Source: Bacteriovoracales bacterium (GTDB lineage Bacteria; Bdellovibrionota; Bacteriovoracia; Bacteriovoracales; Bacteriovoracaceae). From it: 64,000 nucleotides of DNA. Made by a program: the position numbers and the translations under genes. The stretch covers positions 62,001 to 126,000 of the forward strand of contig JAOMEV010000001.1 in the NCBI GenBank assembly GCA_028346125.1. Reading direction: 5' to 3'. The notes under the pieces were generated by a model. That model did not search any database. It saw only the letters and a list, made by a program, of their open reading frames with translations, and was not told the DNA's origin. This document shows, piece after piece, positions 17,878 to 26,014 of this stretch. How positions within the stretch are numbered: the first letter of the stretch is position 1; the number at the start of each line of letters is the position of its first letter.

Positions 17878-19023
17878 ATGGACTCCGTAAAAGAAGATGA
17901 TGTTTTAGGTGAGCAAAGAGAAGGACTTCTTCTTGATGGTACTAAAATAGCGTGGCATCGAGAAAGGATAGAGGCTTGGTTAAGGGGAGAAAAAGTGGCC
18001 CCTATTACGGTTGATATGTCCTTAACAAGAGCATGTAATTTTGCTTGCCACTTTTGTTATGCGATGTTGCAGGAAAATGATAGGCAAATAATTAATCAAA
18101 AGGTCATTTACGACTTTTTAGAAGACTGTGCTGATATTGGGGTTAAGGCAATAAGTCTCGTTTCTGACGGTGAAAGTACCATTTCACCTGTTTTTATAAA
18201 CACAGTAGTAAGGGGAAGTGAGCTGGGAATTAACATGGCCGTAGGGACCAATGCTTTCACTCTTACAGAAAGAAAACTTGAGGAAATCCTCCCTCATTTG
18301 ACTTATTTAAGAGTTAATTTTTCAGCAGGAGAGCCAAAGAGATATGCTGAAATAATGGGTGTCAAAGAAGATTGGTTTTTCAGAGTTTGCGAAAATATTA
18401 AGACAATGATGAAAATTAAAAAGAGGGATAACCTTGATGTTACAATTGGTATGCAAATGGTTCTTATGCCTGAATATGAGGACCAAATCATTCCTATTGC
18501 AAAGCTGGGTCAAGAGCTTCAACCAGACTATCTTGTAATAAAGCACTGCTCTGATAACGAGGAAGGTAGTTTAGGGGTCCAATATGGAAAATATAAAGGT
18601 ATGTACGAAAAGTTGAAAGAGGTCGAAACTTATTCTGAAGAAGGTGGCTATCAAGTTGTTGTGAAGTGGTCAAAAATTAAAGCTGAAGGGACGAGGAGTT
18701 ATCAGAGATGTTATGGCGCTCCCCTAATGTTGCAAATGTCAGGATCAGGCCTCGTGGCACCTTGTGGAGGGCTTTTCAACGAAAAATATAAAAAGTTTCA
18801 TATAGGAAATATTGCGACAAAGAGATTTAAAGATATTTTCAATTCTAAAGAGTATTGGGACGTCATGAACTACCTTGCTTCTCCAAAGTTTAATGCACAG
18901 AAAATGTGCGCTTCCCTTTGTCTGCAGCATAAAGTTAATGAATATTTAGATGCCATTGTGAAAGGACAAATTGTTTTAAGAGATCCTGCTGGAGAACCTC
19001 CTCAACATTTAAACTTCATATAA
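17878..19023 (+). CDS. Radical SAM/SPASM-type enzyme
   Basis: 381 aa. The canonical CxxxCxxC iron-sulfur motif is present at C53, C57 and C60 (RACNFACHFCY). The C-terminal third has further cysteines (CYGAP, APCGG, KMCASLC) in a SPASM/twitch-like arrangement, with the HIGNIATKRFKDIFNS phrase typical of that domain. Such enzymes use S-adenosylmethionine to make a 5-deoxyadenosyl radical; in glycan loci they do dehydrogenation, epimerisation or dehydration of sugars, while other SPASM enzymes act on peptides. Neighbours are CMP-sugar synthetase, SDR and GNAT genes, so a sugar substrate is more likely here. The reaction is unknown. Confidence 0.85.
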   Translation: MDSVKEDDVLGEQREGLLLDGTKIAWHRERIEAWLRGEKVAPITVDMSLTRACNFACHFCYAMLQENDRQIINQKVIYDFLEDCADIGVKAISLVSDGESTISPVFINTVVRGSELGINMAVGTNAFTLTERKLEEILPHLTYLRVNFSAGEPKRYAEIMGVKEDWFFRVCENIKTMMKIKKRDNLDVTIGMQMVLMPEYEDQIIPIAKLGQELQPDYLVIKHCSDNEEGSLGVQYGKYKGMYEKLKEVETYSEEGGYQVVVKWSKIKAEGTRSYQRCYGAPLMLQMSGSGLVAPCGGLFNEKYKKFHIGNIATKRFKDIFNSKEYWDVMNYLASPKFNAQKMCASLCLQHKVNEYLDAIVKGQIVLRDPAGEPPQHLNFI

Positions 19024-19034
19024 GAGGATTCTTT

Positions 19035-19544
19035 GTGGGTAATTTAGAAATACGCCAGGCGCTTCTCGTTGACTCAGAAATGATTTCAAAACTTCATTAT
19101 AAATCTTGGATTAGGGCCTATAAAGAAATTTTGCCTGAGCAATATTTTGATCAAATAAGCTTGGAAAAAACGAATGAACATTGGTTCAGAATTCTTGCCG
19201 AGCAAGGCCAGGAATCAGTATTTTTATTGGCCTTTAATGGTGATGAATTTGTCGGCTTTATAAATGGTGGGCCTTCTCGTGATAGGGAATCACAGGGAGC
19301 AGAGCTTTACGGGCTTTTTGTTAAAAATGAAAATAAAGGAATTGGGACATTTTTGTTGAAAAATTTTGTATCGGACTTGCGAAAAATAAATTACGAATCT
19401 TTTCATGCTTGGGTTTTGAACGAATCTAGGGCCTTTGGGTTTTTTACGAAAATGGGGGGAGTTTCAACCAAATTTATACAAGAAGAAACTGGTGTTCCTC
19501 ACGTCACTTTTAAAGAAACAATGCTTTCTTGGAAGCGTATATAA
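19035..19544 (+). CDS. GNAT-family N-acetyltransferase
   Basis: 169 aa. GNAT fold signatures: IRQALLVDSEMISKLH at the N-terminus, AELYGLFVKNENKGIGTFLL as the acetyl-CoA pyrophosphate-binding loop (variant of Q/RxxGxG/A), and the HAWVLNESRAFGFFTKMGG beta-bulge region. GTG start with AGAGGA upstream. Co-directional with the radical SAM gene (11-base gap). It may acetylate or otherwise acylate an amino sugar produced by the operon. It could also be a peptide or protein acetyltransferase; the context favours sugar. Confidence 0.8.
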   Translation: MGNLEIRQALLVDSEMISKLHYKSWIRAYKEILPEQYFDQISLEKTNEHWFRILAEQGQESVFLLAFNGDEFVGFINGGPSRDRESQGAELYGLFVKNENKGIGTFLLKNFVSDLRKINYESFHAWVLNESRAFGFFTKMGGVSTKFIQEETGVPHVTFKETMLSWKRI

Positions 19545-19657
19545 CTTAAGTTAAGTCTTTCTCGTGGTTATAAATGTTTGAGAGATATAGTTGTCTTTTT
19601 AAATAAAATCTGAAAGACTTGGTGTACTAAACCTAATAGTAGTGCGAGAGAATTAAC

Positions 19658-20659
19658 ATGTCTGAACCCCTTTCGAAGAGAAAAAAAGTTCATGTAAAAA
19701 CACTAAATAAAATGAAAAATGGAGGGGAACCCTTAAGCTGGATTACGGCCTACGACTATCCTATGAGCAGTGCAGTGGAAGAGGCAGGGATAGATATGAT
19801 TCTTGTTGGTGATTCTGGTGGAATGGTTCAATTAGGTTATACAACAACAAATCCTGTCACAATGGATGAAATGATCACGATGACTAAGGCCGTGAGGAGA
19901 GGTGCTCCAAACACTTTTATAGTGGGTGACATGCCTCAGGGGTCTTATGAGATTGGTGATAAAGAAGCAGTTCAGAGTGCTTTAAGGTTTGCTAAAGAAA
20001 GCCTTTGTGATGCGGTTAAATTGGAAGGTGGCAGGAGGGTTCGCTCTCAAATAAAGTCCATTGTTGATGCAGGAATTCTGACAATTGGCCATCTAGGGCT
20101 AACTCCACAGAGTGCCTCATCTTTTGGTGGCTATAGTGTACAAGGAAAAACTCAGGAAAGTTTTGAAGAAATTTTTGAAGACGCTTTGGCGGTTCAAGAT
20201 GCAGGAGCATGTGCATTGTTATTGGAGGCCATGCCTTCAGAGCCGGCAGGCCAAATTGCGAGGCAGTTAAAAATACCAGTTTATGGAATTGGTGCAGGTA
20301 ATTGTGTTGATGGGCAACTCATTATTCTCCATGATATGATAGGACTATACCCAGTTTTTAGACCATATTTCGCCAAAAATTATATCCCTACCATAATGGA
20401 TGATTTTTCAAAGTATATTAATTCTTTTGAAGATATAAAGAAGCTTGGTCGAGAATCTCAAAGAGATGGGCTTTTTGTTATGGTTAAGATGGCGGTTGAA
20501 TCTTATATTAAGGATGTAAAGTCTAAAAAGTTTCCTTCGGTGGAATTTTCATATCCTATCAAAGATGAGCACTTGAAAGATTTAAGAAAGTCCAAGTTTT
20601 GGTCGAGCGCTAGGTCACATGAAAGAGGAATCTTGAGCGATCAAAGTTTAACTTGCTGA
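19658..20659 (+). CDS. PanB homologue (ketopantoate hydroxymethyltransferase family)
   Basis: 333 aa TIM-barrel protein. PanB motifs are complete: VGDSGGMVQLGY with metal Asp52, VGDMPQGSY with Asp91, KLEGG with Lys121 and Glu123, LLLEAMP with Glu190, and GIGAGNCVDGQ. These match in spacing the metal and catalytic residues of E. coli PanB. It is about 70 residues longer than usual, with an added C-terminal tail from about residue 285. PanB uses methylene-tetrahydrofolate to hydroxymethylate a branched 2-keto acid for pantothenate synthesis. No panC, panD or panE is nearby; the next gene is an acetolactate-synthase-like enzyme. A role in making a hydroxymethylated keto acid for glycan decoration is inference. 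Confidence 0.85.
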   Translation: MSEPLSKRKKVHVKTLNKMKNGGEPLSWITAYDYPMSSAVEEAGIDMILVGDSGGMVQLGYTTTNPVTMDEMITMTKAVRRGAPNTFIVGDMPQGSYEIGDKEAVQSALRFAKESLCDAVKLEGGRRVRSQIKSIVDAGILTIGHLGLTPQSASSFGGYSVQGKTQESFEEIFEDALAVQDAGACALLLEAMPSEPAGQIARQLKIPVYGIGAGNCVDGQLIILHDMIGLYPVFRPYFAKNYIPTIMDDFSKYINSFEDIKKLGRESQRDGLFVMVKMAVESYIKDVKSKKFPSVEFSYPIKDEHLKDLRKSKFWSSARSHERGILSDQSLTC

Positions 20660-20721
20660 ATATATATAATTCTTTATATTCATCTCATGGATTGGGACTC
20701 AATAGAAAAATTATTTAACTT

Positions 20722-20742
20722 TTATGAACCAGCGGTTCATAA
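20722..20742. promoter_or_regulatory. Perfect 9-bp dyad before the TPP-enzyme gene
   Basis: TTATGAACC (20722-20730) and GGTTCATAA (20734-20742) are perfectly complementary around AGC. The dyad ends 27 bases before the ATG at 20770. It is followed by CGTATTTTTG, a poor T-tract, so either a weak terminator after the PanB-like gene or an operator/leader hairpin fits. Confidence 0.45.
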
Positions 20743-20769
20743 CGTATTTTTGATATTTGGAGAGGAAAG

Positions 20770-22539
20770 ATGAAAGTTTCAGATTATATAGCAGAGTTTT
20801 TTGCAAAAAAAGGCATTGGCCATGCTTTTGTTGTGACCGGAGGGTGCATCGTCCATTGTATAGACTCATTGGCCAAAACAGATGGAATTCAATATATCCC
20901 TGTTCAACACGAGCAAGCTGGAGCAATGGCAGCTGATTCCTACGCAAGGGTCAAAAATAGTGTTGGGTTGGCCATGGCGACGAGTGGGCCGGGGGCGACA
21001 AACTTATTGACTGGAGTATGCTGCTCCTATTATGACTCTATTCCAGTTTTTCTTGTGACCGGACAAGTTCCTGCTGGTCAATTGAAAAGGGACAGTAAAA
21101 GTAGACAGATAGGTTTTCAGGAAACCGATGTTGTAAGTATCTTCGAATCGGTAACAAAGTATAGTGCTCTCATTGATGATGCTAAAAATATTAGATACGA
21201 ATTAGAAAAAGCTTATCATTTGGCCACAGAAGGAAGACCTGGTCCAGTTCTCTTAGATATTTGTGATGATGTTCAAAGGGCCAATATTGATCCTAAGGAA
21301 CTGAAGTCCTTTGTTCCTCCCAAGGAAGAAGGGAAGAGGGACTATATCCTTGATAAAATGGGTGAAGTTTTGGAATTGTTAAAGAATTCTGAGAGACCGA
21401 TTTTAATACCTGGTCAAGGAATAAGACATGGAAACGCAATAGAATCATTTTTAAAACTGGCCGATATGTTACAAGTGCCTATTGCTCCAACTTGGGGGGC
21501 CATGGACTTTCTTTCTTTTGATCACCCTCTTGTTGTAGGAAACTTTGGTGTTACTTCTGGGAGGAGTGGAAATTTTGCAGTCCAAAACTCCGATCTTGTG
21601 TTGGCCATTGGAACAAGGCTAGACACTCATGAAACGGGACCTCGCGTGAATACTTTTGCCAGGGGGGCCAAAAGAGTCATGGTGGACATTGATGAGTCAG
21701 AGCTGGAAAAATTTAAAAAAATGGATTACAAAATCAATGTCCCAATACAGGCAGATGCCAAAGAGTTTATTTCTGTTTTTATAGAAAGCATTAAAGATTT
21801 TCCAAAGAAGGATATCTCTCCGTGGAGAGAGCGAGTAAATAACTGGAAAGAAAAATATACATGTTGCTTGGGTGAATACTATGATCAGAAGGAAAAGGTT
21901 AATCCTTACGTTTTTATGCGTGAACTCTCTAAGCTTTCTCCTGATGAATCCTATATAATTCCTGATTGCGGAGGAAATCTTATTTGGACGATGCAAGGCT
22001 ATGAAATAAAAAGTGGACAGAGATTACTTACATCTTTTAATCATTCTCCAATGGGTTATGCTGTTCCAGGTGCAATGGGTGCCGCATTAGCTACTGACAA
22101 ACCCATTATTTGCATTACTGGTGATGGTGGTTGTCAAATGAATATTCAAGATTTGGCCACTATTGTTTATTATCAGTTGCCTGTTAAAATTTTTCTTATG
22201 AATAATCATGGGCATGGAATCATACGACAGACCCTGAATACGTGGCTAGACAAAAGACATAATGCTATTGGAAAAGATAGTGGGCTTGCTGAGCCAGACC
22301 TGGTAAAGGTGGCAGAGGCCTATGGACTTCGCACGATTTCGATATATGACCATAGCGAAATTAAAGATAAAGTGAATGAAGTTTTTAACTTTGAGGGACC
22401 GATTTTTTGCAATGTGGAAATGAAACCTGACCAGGTTCTTGAGCCCAAACTTGTTTTTGGAAAGCCTATTGAAGATTCTGCACCTTTGCTGAATCGAGAA
22501 GAGTTTAATGCGAATATGATTGTGCCTCCGGTTGATTAA
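20770..22539 (+). CDS. Thiamine-diphosphate enzyme, acetolactate synthase large-subunit-like
   Basis: 589 aa with the three-domain TPP fold: N-terminal catalytic Glu in VQHEQAGAMAADSYAR, TSGPGATNLLTGV, a central Rossmann-like domain, and the ThDP-binding GDGGCQMNIQDLATI ending in NN (about residues 450-477). Length and motifs match acetolactate synthase, yet no regulatory small subunit or other ilv gene is present. Within glycan loci, relatives such as YerE transfer a two-carbon unit from pyruvate to a keto-sugar to make branched sugars. Placed after a PanB homologue, it may instead build a branched keto acid. Both are inference. Confidence 0.85.
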   Translation: MKVSDYIAEFFAKKGIGHAFVVTGGCIVHCIDSLAKTDGIQYIPVQHEQAGAMAADSYARVKNSVGLAMATSGPGATNLLTGVCCSYYDSIPVFLVTGQVPAGQLKRDSKSRQIGFQETDVVSIFESVTKYSALIDDAKNIRYELEKAYHLATEGRPGPVLLDICDDVQRANIDPKELKSFVPPKEEGKRDYILDKMGEVLELLKNSERPILIPGQGIRHGNAIESFLKLADMLQVPIAPTWGAMDFLSFDHPLVVGNFGVTSGRSGNFAVQNSDLVLAIGTRLDTHETGPRVNTFARGAKRVMVDIDESELEKFKKMDYKINVPIQADAKEFISVFIESIKDFPKKDISPWRERVNNWKEKYTCCLGEYYDQKEKVNPYVFMRELSKLSPDESYIIPDCGGNLIWTMQGYEIKSGQRLLTSFNHSPMGYAVPGAMGAALATDKPIICITGDGGCQMNIQDLATIVYYQLPVKIFLMNNHGHGIIRQTLNTWLDKRHNAIGKDSGLAEPDLVKVAEAYGLRTISIYDHSEIKDKVNEVFNFEGPIFCNVEMKPDQVLEPKLVFGKPIEDSAPLLNREEFNANMIVPPVD

Positions 22540-22584
22540 GGGTAATGGCATTAAGGAAAATTTTTTGAAAAGGGAAAAGCTTGT

Positions 22585-24300
22585 ATGGGGAGAAATAAAT
22601 CAGCGTTATTAGTTTCTCATGAGAACGATTTACCTTTTCTAAAGAAGAACTTTCCAGGTCATGAATTTATCGCTCAACAAGAGTTTCTACTTGACCTTAA
22701 GGATATTAAGTTTGAGACCTGCTTAAACTTTTTTTGTGTGAGTGATGGAAGTTCTAAAGAGTTATCTGAAATTGTTTATTTAATAAAAAACTGGTTTAGG
22801 GATGAATCAGGGCAGGATATTAGGCAAAATGAGGGTATTTCTATTGGCCCAAGTTTAGGTCAAATTTTTTTGGTTGCCTTTGCCTATTTTCATAAGAATT
22901 TTTTTGCAATCCAGCGAGTTTTGGAGAAATACGAAAAGTTATATATTTCAGAAAATGTGACTTTTTCTGTTAAGGTAGCGGCCAGTTTTTTTTCGAATCG
23001 AGTTTCTTTTTTTAACCCTGGGCATACTGAAACCTATTTTCAGAAGTCATCCTATAAAGAAGGGTTAATGTTTCAGTATCCTAATGAACATAAATTTTCG
23101 AAATGGGGGAGACTTATTCAAAAGCCTTTTCTTTTTGTTACAAGGAGAAAAAAGCATCTCAATTTATTCGACTGGACGACTAAGGAGATTTCAAAAAGGG
23201 ATGATGTATTGGCCCAGAACAGTATTTATCCTTGGAAGGGCTACTACTTTAGGAAGAAAAAAAGGACATTTGAAGAAGCAGAAAAAATTTTTCCATCTAT
23301 CCTTGATGAAAACTATATAAATGTTGCATTTGTTAAAAGCAGTTTAGAAAGGAAAGGCATTTTTTGGGATCAACGCTTAATAGAAGGTTGTGTAAAGATC
23401 TTTAAATATTATTATGAAAAAAATAGGTCATTTTTAATACATAGTTATAGTCTCTATAAAGAACTTTTTAGTTACTATAGGCCAAAGCTTGTTAGTATTC
23501 CTGGAGAAGCACACTATGCTTACGTTTTGGCCTTGCAAATTGCACGTAAAATGGGGATTAAGAGCATTCTTATTGTTGATGGCTATCCAACTGTTTGGGC
23601 GCCTCATATCATTTATAAAGATGAAACTGGGAAAAAAACTCTTTTTGATTACTATGCTGGCTTCGGTCCAGGTGGGGTTGATCATTTTGCCTCTATGGGC
23701 ATATTAAAAAGACAGATTTTCCAGATGGCACCGCCCTTGATTTCAAGTTTGAAAAATTTAAAGGTTAACCAAGAAAATAATAAAGCACTTATTATGTTTC
23801 CATACCCAAAAAATGGAAACCCCCAAACTTTTTGGGACCGCAGGAGAGAGTACGTCAAAGAGGTTTATAAGGTTTTAGACAAGGGTCACTTTGATCAAAT
23901 AGGAATAAAAATTAAACCAGGTATGCCTAATGAGGCCAATGAGGATAAAGATGCACTTCTAAATATCTTTGAAAAAGAGATAGCGGAAGGCCTTGTTATT
24001 CTAGAGGAAGGCCCTATGTATAAATGTATTGCACGTTATAGAGTTTTAGTTAGCGGTCTTTCGACAACTCTTTTTGAAGCAAAGTTTTTAGATATTCCCT
24101 TTTACATTTATGAACCTTCTTATGGTGGGGTTACGGACAAAGAAATTAGTATGGGTTGTTTTTATTCGAGAGATGAAGTCGCTAGAAATATTGTTGAATT
24201 AGAAGAAAATATAAATAAGAACAGGTCTGTTAAAGTTCAAAAGACCTATCTTTTGGAAGGGGATGATCTTTTATCCTTTGATTTCGGAAAACTTTATTAA
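22585..24300 (+). CDS. Putative surface-carbohydrate biosynthesis protein, GT-B-like
   Basis: 571 aa, no confident family. The C-terminal half contains KALIMFPYPKNG, IKPGMPNE, and VSGLSTTLFEAKFLDIPFYI, a layout seen in GT-B capsule or sialyl-type transferases where a conserved Ser-Thr pair and a Glu line the donor site. The N-terminal half has short hydrophobic patches only. It lies between the TPP enzyme and an ABC exporter. Its size and setting recall the long TIGR-type surface carbohydrate proteins of Leptospira, but I cannot confirm this. Likely a glycosyltransferase; substrate unknown. Confidence 0.6.
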   Translation: MGRNKSALLVSHENDLPFLKKNFPGHEFIAQQEFLLDLKDIKFETCLNFFCVSDGSSKELSEIVYLIKNWFRDESGQDIRQNEGISIGPSLGQIFLVAFAYFHKNFFAIQRVLEKYEKLYISENVTFSVKVAASFFSNRVSFFNPGHTETYFQKSSYKEGLMFQYPNEHKFSKWGRLIQKPFLFVTRRKKHLNLFDWTTKEISKRDDVLAQNSIYPWKGYYFRKKKRTFEEAEKIFPSILDENYINVAFVKSSLERKGIFWDQRLIEGCVKIFKYYYEKNRSFLIHSYSLYKELFSYYRPKLVSIPGEAHYAYVLALQIARKMGIKSILIVDGYPTVWAPHIIYKDETGKKTLFDYYAGFGPGGVDHFASMGILKRQIFQMAPPLISSLKNLKVNQENNKALIMFPYPKNGNPQTFWDRRREYVKEVYKVLDKGHFDQIGIKIKPGMPNEANEDKDALLNIFEKEIAEGLVILEEGPMYKCIARYRVLVSGLSTTLFEAKFLDIPFYIYEPSYGGVTDKEISMGCFYSRDEVARNIVELEENINKNRSVKVQKTYLLEGDDLLSFDFGKLY

Positions 24301-24321
24301 TTTTTAAGGCAAACAAACTTA

Positions 24322-26010
24322 ATGGAAATAGTAAAAAAAATAGCAGAATTTAAAGACTTTATAGGAAAAAACGTTTGGTATTTATTGAAGCTGTCTATTT
24401 TTTTAGGCCTTATGTGGTTTATTGTAGAACTTCTCTTTATTTATGTTTTGCAGTCCTTTTTTAAATCAATAGGTCTTGCTGGTGAAAACGAGCTTTTTGT
24501 ACCAGAGTTTTTTCCAAACTCTGCTTCAGGCTCTCTTATTCTTTTAGCAGGTTTTGGACTTTTCCGTTCAGTTGTTTATATTTTTAAGGATTATTATACG
24601 GGCCTTACGAACCAGGCCTTTATGAGAGGACAAAGGGATAGACTGTTAACATACTGTTTAAATAATGCGGCGGTAGTGAGTAAGCATGAGGTTATAACTG
24701 TTTTCAATGAGAGGGTGAGTCACTGTGGAGGTACGATCCTGCAACTTGCTATCATCATCCATACTGTGACTACCTCTGCTCTCCTTTTTTTTTACGGCTT
24801 TAGCATTGCTCCTTTGGAACTGATTTTGGGACTCTTTCTTATATCGCTCCTTATTTGGCCTTTAAAAATACTGGATAAAAAAATAGCCCTTTATGGACAG
24901 GGAGTTGTCAAAGAGTCTCAGAATTCAAATAAAATATTGATGCTAGGTCTCCAGAATAACTTCTTTCTTAAGCTTTACAACTTGTTAGGTGGTGAAATTA
25001 AAAAAGGGAGGGACTCTCTCGAAAAATATGAACACTATTTTAAGATGCACTACTTGGTCTTGTCGTTAAAAAATGCCGTTCCTATGTTTGGTGGGCTTCT
25101 AATTATTGCTATTATTGCTTGGATTAGCCTGAACTATACGCTAACTCCTAAAATGAAATTGCTCTCATTTTTTTATATTTTTATGAGAATTACCCAATCA
25201 GTGGGACTTTTGGCCCAAACGATTGCTAATATTAGGCTCCATTGGAAAGGCCTTGAAGATCTCTTAGAATGGCATTCACTTATGAAAAATTCCAATAAAG
25301 ACGAGCTCGTAAAAGAGAAGAGCTTGAATCCACATTGTGATGAACTATCCAAAGTTTTGAAAAGTGATTCTATTCACCTTTCTGGGGATGATATTTCTTT
25401 TGGCTTTACTTCAAAAAGACCTCTGATGAGTGGGCTAAGCTTCAAAGTTGAACAAGGGGAAACCCTTCTTATTAAAGGGCCCTCTGGTTCTGGAAAAAGT
25501 ACTTTATTAACTTTAATTACAGGGCTTAATAAATTGGATAGTGGAAGGATTTCGGTTAACGGTCATGATGTAAATACTATTTATCCTTTTTTAAGGAAAA
25601 AAATAGCATATGTCGGCCCAGAGCCTTTTCTTATTCCAGGGTCGGTAAGAGAAAATTTGCTTTATGGAAACGAAGATAAGGATTGTTTGGGTGAAAAGGA
25701 TATATGGGATGCTTTAAAACATGCGGAAATTGATGATGCTGTAAAAAACTTGCCTTTAAAGCTTGAAGAGGAGCTTAATGAAATCACGCAACTTTCAACG
25801 GGACAAAAACAGAGGCTTTCTTTGGCAAGAGCATTTTTGAAAAACCCCAAAATATTAATATTAGACGAGGCCACTGCTAATTTAGACTCCAAGACTGAGG
25901 AGAAAATTATTAACAGGTTGGAGCATTTTAAGGATGACAAAATTACAATAATTATAAGTCATAAAGATAGCTTTAATAATATGGGCTCTGAAATCATCGC
26001 TTTAGGGTAA
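24322..26010 (+). CDS. ABC exporter, fused permease and ATPase (MsbA/PglK type)
   Basis: 562 aa half-transporter. About five or six transmembrane segments fill residues 20-330. The ATPase has Walker A GPSGSGKST near residue 389, signature QLSTGQKQRLSLARA (LSTGQ in place of LSGGQ), Walker B ILILDEATANLD and switch ISHKD. It should act as a homodimer in the inner membrane. In this setting a flippase for a lipid-linked oligosaccharide, as PglK/WlaB, is the most likely role, since no Wzx-type flippase is recognisable in the window. Confidence 0.88.
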   Translation: MEIVKKIAEFKDFIGKNVWYLLKLSIFLGLMWFIVELLFIYVLQSFFKSIGLAGENELFVPEFFPNSASGSLILLAGFGLFRSVVYIFKDYYTGLTNQAFMRGQRDRLLTYCLNNAAVVSKHEVITVFNERVSHCGGTILQLAIIIHTVTTSALLFFYGFSIAPLELILGLFLISLLIWPLKILDKKIALYGQGVVKESQNSNKILMLGLQNNFFLKLYNLLGGEIKKGRDSLEKYEHYFKMHYLVLSLKNAVPMFGGLLIIAIIAWISLNYTLTPKMKLLSFFYIFMRITQSVGLLAQTIANIRLHWKGLEDLLEWHSLMKNSNKDELVKEKSLNPHCDELSKVLKSDSIHLSGDDISFGFTSKRPLMSGLSFKVEQGETLLIKGPSGSGKSTLLTLITGLNKLDSGRISVNGHDVNTIYPFLRKKIAYVGPEPFLIPGSVRENLLYGNEDKDCLGEKDIWDALKHAEIDDAVKNLPLKLEEELNEITQLSTGQKQRLSLARAFLKNPKILILDEATANLDSKTEEKIINRLEHFKDDKITIIISHKDSFNNMGSEIIALG

Positions 26011-26014
26011 AAGT

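Noticed and set aside
19553-19620. 9-bp inverted repeat AAGTCTTTC / GAAAGACTT upstream of the PanB-like gene
   Set aside because: Perfect but with a 50-base loop in AT-rich sequence; chance occurrence is likely and no adjoining promoter was convincing.
19658-22539. PEP mutase plus phosphonopyruvate decarboxylase (phosphonate biosynthesis)
   Set aside because: The first protein has full PanB motifs and lacks the PEP mutase EDKxxxKxNS signature; the TPP enzyme is of acetolactate-synthase length, about 200 residues longer than phosphonopyruvate decarboxylase.
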